NCBI GenBank assembly: GCA_035544835.1
Contig: DASZZV010000044.1
Span: 1-6,611, forward strand
Direction: 5' to 3'
Length of the DNA: 6,611 nucleotides
Origin: DASZZV01 sp035544835
GTDB lineage: Bacteria > Acidobacteriota > Thermoanaerobaculia > Gp7-AA8
Shown: piece after piece, positions 1 to 6,391 of the stretch
Position numbering within the stretch: the first letter of the stretch is position 1
How the letters are laid out: each line of letters starts with the position of its first letter
Translations under genes and position numbers: made by a program
Notes under the pieces: generated by a model
Databases searched by the model: none
What the model saw: only the letters and a program-made list of their open reading frames with translations
What the model was told of the DNA's origin: nothing

Positions 1-93
1 GCCCCTCCGGGGCTCGAAACATACTTCGAGAAACCGGTACCCAGGACTTCGTCCTGGGCTATTTTCAAACGCCCCTACGGGGCTAGAAACATA
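1..93. repeat. Alternating hairpins with a 70-bp direct repeat
   Basis: Bases 1-23 and 71-93 match at 21 of 23 positions (GCCCCTnCGGGGCTnGAAACATA). Each contains a short GCCCC/GGGGC stem. Between them, 40-58 is a perfect 8-bp stem CCCAGGAC-TTC-GTCCTGGG followed by CTATTTTC. The first copy begins at the window edge, so the array may continue to the left. The stems lie downstream of the operon and could slow or end transcription, but neither strand shows a strong T-run, so I do not call a terminator. Confidence 0.75.
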
Positions 94-101
94 GATGAAC
101 G

Positions 102-290
102 TCAGTCGCAGTCCATGTCATCTTTCCCAGTAGCGACGTTCGCGTCGTTCCACGGCTCGGGATGACACGTCGACTTACTCAGCAACTCAAACAGCAACTC
201 AGCAACGGCCCGCTTGAACCCCGCTGCAGAAGAGTCGGCGACCTCGACCTTCATCCCCGACGATATCGTCCGGGGCTCGCTCTGATACAT
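102..290 (-). CDS. Possible small protein of 62 residues, unrecognised
   Basis: Open frame of 62 codons, 24 nt downstream of the kinase stop and on the same strand. A good Shine-Dalgarno-like GAGGA (298-302) lies seven bases before the ATG. Residues 13-40 (starting MKVEVADSSAAGFKRAV) could form an amphipathic helix. From about residue 42 to 58 the frame runs through the TGTCATC/GATGACA hairpin element at 116-167, so the C-terminal third is repeat-encoded (CHPEP...). No signal peptide, membrane segment or known motif is seen. It may be a genuine short last gene of the operon whose end was overwritten by a repeat insertion, or simply an open frame in non-coding sequence. The ribosome site and strand favour the former; the repeat-derived tail argues against an old conserved protein. 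Confidence 0.33.
   Translation of the reverse strand: MYQSEPRTISSGMKVEVADSSAAGFKRAVAELLFELLSKSTCHPEPWNDANVATGKDDMDCD
116..167. repeat. Small hairpin element with TGTCATC/GATGACA ends
   Basis: TGTCATC (116-122) and GATGACA (161-167) are perfect inverted ends. In the middle is a CGACG-TTCG-CGTCG hairpin (134-147) with a TTCG tetraloop. The right 13 bases, GCTCGGGATGACA (155-167), are identical to the core end of the large palindrome at 6571-6583, so the two belong to one repeat family. It overlaps the end of the possible small ORF. Confidence 0.7.
255..275. repeat. Short dyad downstream of the kinase gene
   Basis: GACGATATCGTC (259-270) is a perfect 12-bp palindrome flanked by CCCC on the left and, after one extra C, GGGG on the right. 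It begins about 40 nt after the kinase stop. No T-run follows on the minus strand, so it is not a standard intrinsic terminator. It could be a protein-binding dyad or an RNA hairpin, or chance within the possible small ORF. Confidence 0.4.
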
Positions 291-314
291 CGCCCCGTCC
301 TCTTCGCTGGAAAG

Positions 315-1796
315 CTAGCGCAGGGAATCAGTCGGCAAGTCGGAGCTCGTCGAAGCGTAATCAGCTTCAGCTCGAGCATTTTCTTCTTCGGTCGGCAGCG
401 TGAAAGAGAACATGGCTCCCTCGTTCACTCTGGCCTCCGCCCACACCCGCCCACCGTGACGCGTCACCACACGCTGGACAATCGCCAGGCCGACCCCGGT
501 GCCGCCGAACTCGTGTGCCGAATGCAGACGTTGGAATACGCCGAAGAGCTTGTCGTAATAGTTCATGTTGAAACCGGCACCGTTATCCCGGATTGAATAG
601 ACGTTTCGCGAACCCTCTTTGCGTCCGCGTACCTCGATGGTCGGATCGGGAGACTTGCTGCTGTACTTGAAGGCGTTGGAAATGAGGTTCATCCACACCT
701 GGCGCATCAAACCTCGGTCTGCCTCCGCTGGCGGCAAAGGGCCGACTTCAATCTCCGGGCGCTGACCCTGATGACTCTGAAGCGCTTCCTCGATCACTTC
801 CCTGACGAGCTGGCTCATGTCCAGCTCGCGCTTGGCGACGGGTTGACGGCCCAGTCTCGAGAAGCTCAGCAGATCGTCGATCAGAACACCCATGCGCACG
901 CTGCTGTCGGAAATTACGGAGAGGTAACGCAGCCCCTCGTCATCCAGATCACCCGCATAATCCTCTTCGAGCATCCGGGCGTAGCCGCTGAGCGCGCGCA
1001 ACGGCGCGCGCAGATCGTGCGAGACCGAGTAGCTGAAGCTCTCCAGTTCCCTGTTGGCAGCTTCGAGCTGCGCAGTCCGCTCTTCGACGCGCTGCTCGAG
1101 CTCCTCATTCAAGCGCCGGAGACGTGCTTCGCTCTCGCTCAGTGCCTGATTGGATCGCTCCAGTTCCATGGTCCGCTGCTTCACGCGATCTTCCAACTCG
1201 CTCGTCAATGTGTTGAGTTTGAGATTCGTTCGCTCCAGCTCTTCCTGGCTGCGGTTGAGCTCTTTGTTGCGCTGGATGGCCGCATCGTATGTGGAAAGCA
1301 GCAGGTTGAGAATCTGCAGGCGATCGGCGGTGATGAAATGCCTCTGGCCGTTGAAGTAGATCTCGACTCCGATCACTACTTCCTCTTCCCGGCGCAACTG
1401 CCGATTGGCGAGCACGTAGCGCACACGGTCGAGGAGATAACCCTCGTCGTACGGCTTGAGGACGAAGTTATCGGCGCCGCACTCCAGCCCGCGGATCACG
1501 TCCTGAGGGTCGGACATCGTGGTGACGAGAATGACCGGGATGTTCCGAAGATCGCCCTCGGCTTTGACGCGGCGCGAGAGCTCGTAGCCATCCATCTCCG
1601 GCATGACCACGTCGCTTATGATCATGGCCGGGCGGAACCGCGGGGCCATCTCCAGCGCCAGCCGGCCGTTTCCGGCAACGCCGACTTCGTATCCATGCTG
1701 TTCCAGGATATGACGCAGCCGCTGCGCCTGGGTCGGACTGTCCTCCGCAATCAGGATTCTCTCCATTGAACGACGTGCGTGCGCTCCCGGTTCCAT
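315..1796 (-). CDS. REC-HisKA-HATPase histidine kinase
   Basis: 493 aa, no membrane segment. The receiver (about 12-131) has E18/D19, D62 in SDVVMPEMDG, T92 and K114. A conserved linker (about 143-187) and a long coiled coil (about 178-252) follow. HisKA has H260 in SYSVSHDLRAPLRAL, and the HATPase domain (about 360-470) shows an N-box at N370-N374, DNGAGF at 404-409 and GGTGVGL at 431-437. The H-box style (SHDLRAPL) resembles phytochrome-type kinases and differs from the SHEIRTP box of the upstream hybrid kinase, although the first 175 or so residues of the two are about 83% identical. There is no C-terminal receiver or HPt, so its phosphate target must be another protein. The start at 1796 lies three bases after the REC-EAL stop, with a weak GGGG seven bases upstream. 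The protein then opens M-E-P, like the M-K-P of its paralogue. A second ATG at 1766 cannot be excluded, and it would give 483 aa. Confidence 0.93.
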   Translation of the reverse strand: MEPGAHARRSMERILIAEDSPTQAQRLRHILEQHGYEVGVAGNGRLALEMAPRFRPAMIISDVVMPEMDGYELSRRVKAEGDLRNIPVILVTTMSDPQDVIRGLECGADNFVLKPYDEGYLLDRVRYVLANRQLRREEEVVIGVEIYFNGQRHFITADRLQILNLLLSTYDAAIQRNKELNRSQEELERTNLKLNTLTSELEDRVKQRTMELERSNQALSESEARLRRLNEELEQRVEERTAQLEAANRELESFSYSVSHDLRAPLRALSGYARMLEEDYAGDLDDEGLRYLSVISDSSVRMGVLIDDLLSFSRLGRQPVAKRELDMSQLVREVIEEALQSHQGQRPEIEVGPLPPAEADRGLMRQVWMNLISNAFKYSSKSPDPTIEVRGRKEGSRNVYSIRDNGAGFNMNYYDKLFGVFQRLHSAHEFGGTGVGLAIVQRVVTRHGGRVWAEARVNEGAMFSFTLPTEEENARAEADYASTSSDLPTDSLR

Positions 1797-1799
1797 GAC

Positions 1800-3068
1800 T
1801 CAGCCCCGGCCAATGCTCTGCTGTGTCGGAAGCGACTGACCGGGTTCGCTCTTCGTTACCCCGCAAGCCGCATCTGCAAGTCGCCAGTCCTCGATCCAAT
1901 GGGGAAAGGTTCCGGCCGCCATTGGTCTGGCTATGAAGTAGCCCTGGGCAAGGTCGCAGTCCATACGGCGAAGCAGGTCCCAGTCTTGCTGAGTTTCAAT
2001 CCCTTCAGCCACCGCGGTGATCCTGAGCTTCCTGGCCATGCCGAGACTGGATTCGAGAATCACCCTGGCGGATTCCTGCCGGGTTGCATTGGCGACGAAG
2101 GACTGATCGATCTTGAGCTCGGTAAAGGCGATTCGCGTGAGCTGCTGCATCGAGGAGTAGCCGGTGCCGTAGTCGTCGATCGACAGGCCGAATCCTTTCA
2201 TGCGCAGTCGCGCCAGGTTCTCCAGCGCTTTGCCAACGTTGGTAGCGGCGGCTGATTCAGTGACCTCGAGCACCATGTCCTTCGGCTCGATGTTCTGGCT
2301 GCGCACGATCTCCGTGACGCGATTCGCGATCTCCACGTCCGCAAGGGACTTCAGTGAGAGGTTGACCGAGACCGTTGCCTCGAGCCCGGCGGCGCGCCAG
2401 CGGCCGCAGACGGCTGCTGATTTCCTCAGCATGACCCAGGTCAGGGCATCGATCAGACCGTTGTCCTCGAGCTGATGAATGAATGCGCTCGGCGGAACGA
2501 ACCCCAGTCGCGGATGGCGCCAGCGGGCCAGCGCTTCCGCCCCTTTTATTCTTGACGAGGCCAGCTCGATTTTTGGTTGAAAGAATGGCTCGAACTCATC
2601 GTTCTTCAAGCCTTCCACAATTTCTCCGAGAGTGAATGACGGCGTGGCCACTCGAGGCCGGGCCGCTTTCGTCCGGGTCTGCTCATGGAGCTTGATCAGC
2701 GGTTCCAGCTTTCCCGGCGTGAGCGGTTTCTCGACGACTCCCAGCAAGCTGATGCCGTAGGCATCGGTCATCGTCGCAACCGATGCGATCAGGTTGCGAT
2801 CGAGCGCGCTGGCGAGGATGATCGATACGGGGTTCCCGGACTCGCCGAGATGGCGAAGGAACTCCATGCCGTCCATCCCGGGCATGTCCAGGTCGCTGAT
2901 GACGATGTCGACCGGTCGAGCCGGATCGCGAACAATCGCCAGCGCCGCCGCGCCGTCCGCTGCCTGGTGAACCTCCCTCGCACCCAGCCCCGCAAGCATC
3001 CTCACCAGAGCATTGCGTTGAAAATCATGATCTTCGGCGACGAGAAAATTAAGACGCGGCTTCGACAT
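1800..3068 (-). CDS. REC-EAL response regulator, cyclic-di-GMP phosphodiesterase
   Basis: 422 aa. The N-terminal receiver (about 6-125) has E12/D13, D59 in SDLDMPGMDG, S87 at the Ser/Thr switch position and K114 in EKP. The EAL domain (about 145-395) should linearise c-di-GMP to pGpG. The metal and substrate residues I can place are all present: E178-A-L-A-R182, N236 in VNLS, E268 in LEVTES, D298/D299 in DDYGTGYSS, K319 and D321 in LKIDQSF, E355 in AEGIE and Q375 in QGY. An active enzyme is therefore predicted rather than a degenerate c-di-GMP receptor. The layout resembles RocR/VieA-type response regulators but without VieA's DNA-binding domain. The frame is open to 3134, but 3068 is chosen because AGGA lies seven bases upstream and the protein then begins directly at the receiver. 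The start sits inside the 3' end of the hybrid kinase gene (20-nt overlap), suggesting coupled translation. The natural donor is likely one of the adjacent kinases (inference). Confidence 0.95.
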   Translation of the reverse strand: MSKPRLNFLVAEDHDFQRNALVRMLAGLGAREVHQAADGAAALAIVRDPARPVDIVISDLDMPGMDGMEFLRHLGESGNPVSIILASALDRNLIASVATMTDAYGISLLGVVEKPLTPGKLEPLIKLHEQTRTKAARPRVATPSFTLGEIVEGLKNDEFEPFFQPKIELASSRIKGAEALARWRHPRLGFVPPSAFIHQLEDNGLIDALTWVMLRKSAAVCGRWRAAGLEATVSVNLSLKSLADVEIANRVTEIVRSQNIEPKDMVLEVTESAAATNVGKALENLARLRMKGFGLSIDDYGTGYSSMQQLTRIAFTELKIDQSFVANATRQESARVILESSLGMARKLRITAVAEGIETQQDWDLLRRMDCDLAQGYFIARPMAAGTFPHWIEDWRLADAACGVTKSEPGQSLPTQQSIGRG

Positions 3069-5319
3069 TGTTAGTTCCTGCCTTTCCGGTTCGGCTTCCC
3101 GGGTGATTGGACCAAAGAGAATCGAAGTAACCATTCAAGCGTGTCCACTCGTGATGGAATGCGTTCATGCTGATCGCGACCGTGGTCCAGTCATGGACGC
3201 GGCTGGCGTGCTCGATGCGCTCACACACGCTGGCGAGTCCGATCGCACCGACCATCCTGCTGGCTCCCTTGATGCGGTGTGTGGCACGCGTGACCTGAGG
3301 GAGATCGGACTTGCTCACGGCGCGCTCGAGCATCGCCGCGTCTTCATCGTTGACCCGCTTGAAATCGAGCAGGATGTCGCGCTCGGCCCCGGCATCGCCG
3401 CCCGAGATGGCCGCGAGCACGGAGCGATCGAGCGGCGCTGCTGCTCCAGTTCCCGCCGTCGTTGACTCCGGAGGTTGGTCCGACTGGCCTGACCACGCAG
3501 CCGCGGCCTCCGGAATCGGCAGCCACTGATCGAGCTTCTTCAGCAGGTCCTTCAATTCGAATGGCTTGACGAGATAGTCATCCATGCCGGCGGCAAGGCA
3601 ATGATCGGCCTCGCCGCCGAGCGCGTTCGCGGTGCAGGCAATGATCGGGACGCGCTTCTCCCCGCTTGCTGACTCGAGCGCTCTTATGCCGCGAACGAGC
3701 TCATAGCCATCCATCTCCGGCATGTTGCAGTCGGTAATGACCAATCCAAATTGTCCCGATTCCCACAAACTCATTGCTTCGCGTCCGTCTTTGGCGCTCA
3801 CGGCGGCATAACCGAGGGCGTTGAGCTGGCGTTCGAGGATCATGCGGTTGGTTGCGTGGTCGTCCACCGACAGCACCAGAGTCCCCTCGGCCTCGGCTTG
3901 CGCGGCGCCGGGAGCGGCGCGGCGCATTCTCATCGCGGCACGCAGCGAGTCTGGCGTGCCCTCGGCATCGATTTCCGCGAGCTCCTTCGGATTGGCAATC
4001 GGCACAGACAGATGGAGGATCATGGTCGTCCCCTTGCCGAGCTCACTCACCATCTCGATCGAGCCTCCCATCATCTCAGCCAGTCGCCGGCAGATGGTGA
4101 GCCCGAGCCCGGTGCCGCCGAATCGCCGGGTGGTGTCGTCTTCGGCCTGCATGAACGGCTCGAACAGCCGCTGCTGATTCTCCGGGGAGATGCCGATGCC
4201 GGTGTCGGTCACCGAGAAACGCACCCGATCCTCACCGTCGAGCCGCTCGATCAGCTCTGCCCGGATCTCGATCGAGCCCTGGGCCGTGAACTTGAGCGCG
4301 TTGCTGACGAAGTTGCTGAGGATCTGACGCAATCGCAAGGGATCGACGAGCACAGCGGGGCTGATCCGAGGGTCGACGCTGCTCCTGATCCGTAACCCGC
4401 GGCTGCTGGCATTGCCGGAGAAGATGTTGTGCACTCCCTCGATTGCCTCTTTGATCGAGGCGATCTCGGGACGCACCTCCAGTTTCCCTGCCTCGATCTT
4501 GGAGAAGTCGAGGATGTCGTCGATGATCCGCAGCAGCGATTTTCCTGACTCACGCACGATTTCGACGGTGCTGCTCTGTTCGGCGTCGAGCCGGGTCAGA
4601 CTCAAAAGCTCGATCATTCCGAGCACGCCATTCATCGGAGTCCGGATCTCATGACTCATGGTCGCGAGGAACGTGCTCTTGGCGCGGTTGGCAGCTTCGA
4701 CCCTTGCGTTGAGCAATCGAAGGTCTTCCTGGCTGCGCCGGAGCTTCCGGTTGAGCGACTGCAGCTCCTCCTGGCTTCGGTTGAGCTCCCGGTTGCGCTG
4801 GATGGCGGCGTCGTAGGTGGACAGGAGCAGGTTGAGAATCTGCAGCCGGTCGGCGGTGATGAAATGCCGGTTTCCGGCGAAACAGATCTCCACCCCAACG
4901 CCCATGTCGTCCGGACGGCGCACGTCGCGATTGACCAGCACGTATCGCACGCGGGCCAGCAGATAGTCCGCGTCATACGGCTTGAGCACGAAGTTGTCGG
5001 CTCCGCACTCCAGCCCCCGGATCACGTCCCGCGGGTCGGACATCGTGGTGACGAGAATGACGGGGATGTCGCGGAGAGCGGCGTCGGCCTTGATCCGGCG
5101 CGACAGCTCGTAGCCGTCCATCTCCGGCATGACCACGTCGCTGATGATCATGGCGGGGCAGAACTGCCGCGCCATTTCAAGCGCGGTCCGCCCGTTGCCG
5201 GCCACGCTGACCTCGTAGCCTTGCCCTTCGAGAATATGGCGGAGCCGCTGCGCCTGCGTCGGGCTGTCTTCCGCGATCAGAATCCTCACGGGGACGTGCT
5301 GTTGCGTTTCCGGTTTCAT
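3049..5319 (-). CDS. Hybrid histidine kinase REC-HisKA-HATPase-REC-HPt
   Basis: 756 aa, cytoplasmic. Domain order: receiver 1 (about 11-130; E17/D18, D61 in SDVVMPEMDG, K113); conserved linker and coiled coil (about 140-212); HisKA with H223 in SHEIRTPMNG; HATPase (about 325-440; N-box around N336/N340, DTGIGI at 372-377, GGTGLGL at 401-407); receiver 2 (about 480-600; D486/D487, D530 in TDCNMPEMDG, T563, K585); an Ala/Pro/Thr-rich linker; and an HPt domain with H681 in THRIKGASRMVG. All phosphotransfer residues are present, so a His-Asp-His relay is predicted, as in BvgS-type kinases, but here receiver 1 stands where a sensor would be. No transmembrane segment or PAS/GAF domain is visible. 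The frame stays open upstream to 5442, but the start at 5319 is preferred: GAGGAG lies eight bases upstream, and the extension would run into cheB with low-complexity Cys/Arg residues. The 3' end overlaps the next gene by 20 nt. The HPt probably passes phosphate to other receivers, perhaps those of its neighbours. Confidence 0.95.
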   Translation of the reverse strand: MKPETQQHVPVRILIAEDSPTQAQRLRHILEGQGYEVSVAGNGRTALEMARQFCPAMIISDVVMPEMDGYELSRRIKADAALRDIPVILVTTMSDPRDVIRGLECGADNFVLKPYDADYLLARVRYVLVNRDVRRPDDMGVGVEICFAGNRHFITADRLQILNLLLSTYDAAIQRNRELNRSQEELQSLNRKLRRSQEDLRLLNARVEAANRAKSTFLATMSHEIRTPMNGVLGMIELLSLTRLDAEQSSTVEIVRESGKSLLRIIDDILDFSKIEAGKLEVRPEIASIKEAIEGVHNIFSGNASSRGLRIRSSVDPRISPAVLVDPLRLRQILSNFVSNALKFTAQGSIEIRAELIERLDGEDRVRFSVTDTGIGISPENQQRLFEPFMQAEDDTTRRFGGTGLGLTICRRLAEMMGGSIEMVSELGKGTTMILHLSVPIANPKELAEIDAEGTPDSLRAAMRMRRAAPGAAQAEAEGTLVLSVDDHATNRMILERQLNALGYAAVSAKDGREAMSLWESGQFGLVITDCNMPEMDGYELVRGIRALESASGEKRVPIIACTANALGGEADHCLAAGMDDYLVKPFELKDLLKKLDQWLPIPEAAAAWSGQSDQPPESTTAGTGAAAPLDRSVLAAISGGDAGAERDILLDFKRVNDEDAAMLERAVSKSDLPQVTRATHRIKGASRMVGAIGLASVCERIEHASRVHDWTTVAISMNAFHHEWTRLNGYFDSLWSNHPGSRTGKAGTNNVEAAS
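3076..3079 (-). promoter_or_regulatory. Ribosome-binding site of the REC-EAL gene
   Basis: AGGA on the minus strand, seven bases before the ATG at 3068. It is embedded in the last codons of the hybrid kinase gene. It decides the start at 3068 against the upstream in-frame ATG at 3134 and implies that ribosomes finishing the kinase feed the phosphodiesterase. Confidence 0.75.
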
Positions 5320-5323
5320 GATC

Positions 5324-6391
5324 TCAGCTCCTCGCATTTCCATTTCTATGATTGACCAGCGCCAGCAGCGTCTCGGCGATCCGGTCGGCCGGCAGCACGT
5401 GCATGGCGCCGCCGAGTGCGATGGCTTCACCCGGCATTCCATGCACGACCGACGTTTCCCGGTCCTGCGCGATGGTGATGGCCCCTTTTTCTTTCATCGC
5501 TTTCAACTCCTCGGCGCCGTCTTTCCCCATACCGGTGAGCAATACTCCCAGCGCATTCGGGCCGCACACATCGGCCAGGGAACGGAAGAGAAACGACACC
5601 GACGGCCGCAGGTGGTGCTCCGGATCCTCCCGGGTCAGGACGATGGCGCCGCCCGCGCCGATGCCCATGTGAAAATCGTCGGGCGCCAGATAGACGTGAC
5701 CCCGCAGAGCCTGCGTCCCGTAAGAGGCGATGTGAATCTGATGACCAGTCGTCTGGTTCAACCACTCGGCCATGCCGGCCAGGAAGCCGCGCGCGATGTG
5801 CTGCACGATGAGAACGGGTGCGCCGAAATCTTTCGGAAGAGCGGCGAGAATGGTCTGCAGCACCGGCGGTCCGCCGGTTGACGCTCCGATACCGATCACT
5901 TTGATCTCCTCCCTGGGACGCTTCAGAACGGCGGGCGAAAGCGCCGCTGCCGGACGTGAGCGAGGCAGGCGGCGCACGACCTTGATCTCGGACATCAGAG
6001 TGATCGTCTCGAGGAGCTGCGCGGCCATCACGTCGAAGTCGCTGTGCTCGCGGCCGAGCGGTTTCTCGATGCAGGCGACGGCTCCCGCCTTCAGCGCCCG
6101 GAAGGTGATGTCCATGGCTTTGGGGTCGGCCACGGCGCTGCAGATGACGATCGGAAGCGGCTGCGTTTCCATGATGCGACGCGTCGCTTCGAAACCATCC
6201 AGTCGCGGCATGTGAAGATCCATGAGCACCACGTCGGGCTTGCTCGCGACGACGAAATCGACGGCGGCCTGACCATCCCCTACAGCGCCCACGACGTGAA
6301 GCCGGGGGTCGGAATCGAGGAGTTGCACCAGGAACATGCGAGCCACCGCCGAGTCCTCGGCAACAAGTACGTCGATCCTGCCGTCAGTCAT
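5324..6391 (-). CDS. cheB: CheB: receiver-gated protein-glutamate methylesterase
   Basis: 355 aa, the usual CheB length. CheB removes methyl groups from (and deamidates) glutamate/glutamine residues on chemoreceptors, resetting the signalling array during adaptation. The N-terminal receiver (about 5-120) has the acid pair E12/D13, phosphoacceptor D58 in LMDLHMPRLDG and K110 in EKP. A linker leads to the methylesterase domain (about 163-350). Its catalytic triad is readable: S171 in GIGASTGG, H198 in VQHIARGF and D291 in LLTGMGKDG. By family knowledge, phosphorylation of D58 relieves inhibition of the esterase. The start at 6391 is supported by GGTGAG six bases upstream. It is the first gene of the operon in view and its stop lies 4 nt before the next start. 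No CheA, CheR, CheW or receptor is in the window, so its receptor partner is unknown; it could serve a non-flagellar chemosensory-like pathway. The function call is very secure. Confidence 0.97.
   Translation of the reverse strand: MTDGRIDVLVAEDSAVARMFLVQLLDSDPRLHVVGAVGDGQAAVDFVVASKPDVVLMDLHMPRLDGFEATRRIMETQPLPIVICSAVADPKAMDITFRALKAGAVACIEKPLGREHSDFDVMAAQLLETITLMSEIKVVRRLPRSRPAAALSPAVLKRPREEIKVIGIGASTGGPPVLQTILAALPKDFGAPVLIVQHIARGFLAGMAEWLNQTTGHQIHIASYGTQALRGHVYLAPDDFHMGIGAGGAIVLTREDPEHHLRPSVSFLFRSLADVCGPNALGVLLTGMGKDGAEELKAMKEKGAITIAQDRETSVVHGMPGEAIALGGAMHVLPADRIAETLLALVNHRNGNARS
5328..5333 (-). promoter_or_regulatory. Ribosome-binding site of the hybrid kinase
   Basis: GAGGAG on the minus strand, eight bases before the ATG at 5319. 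It lies across the last sense codons of cheB, just before its TGA. It decides the start of the hybrid kinase against the longer open frame reaching 5442. Confidence 0.85.

Noticed and set aside
40..66. Intrinsic terminator from the CCCAGGAC stem
   Set aside because: On the minus strand, the direction of the operon, no T-run follows the stem. On the plus strand only CTATTTTC follows and no plus-strand gene precedes it.
1..93. CRISPR array
   Set aside because: Only two copies with a single 47-bp interval, which itself contains a hairpin like other dispersed repeats. No cas gene is in view.
771..1769. Long plus-strand open frame opposite the REC-kinase, and similar ones at 3751-4395, 4651-5355 and 5318-5881
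   Set aside because: They are antisense to genes with clear conserved motifs. Their proteins look like reverse-complement translations of REC/HATPase codons (for example repeated HLRHDHVA). They are GC-rich shadow frames.
3069..3134. N-terminal extension of the REC-EAL protein to an ATG at 3134
   Set aside because: It adds 22 residues with no motif and a larger overlap with the kinase gene. The ATG at 3068 has AGGA at seven bases and begins at the receiver.
5320..5442. N-terminal extension of the hybrid kinase to an ATG at 5442
   Set aside because: It would overlap cheB by over 100 nt with Cys/Arg/Pro-rich residues. The ATG at 5319 has GAGGAG at eight bases and matches the start of the paralogous kinase.
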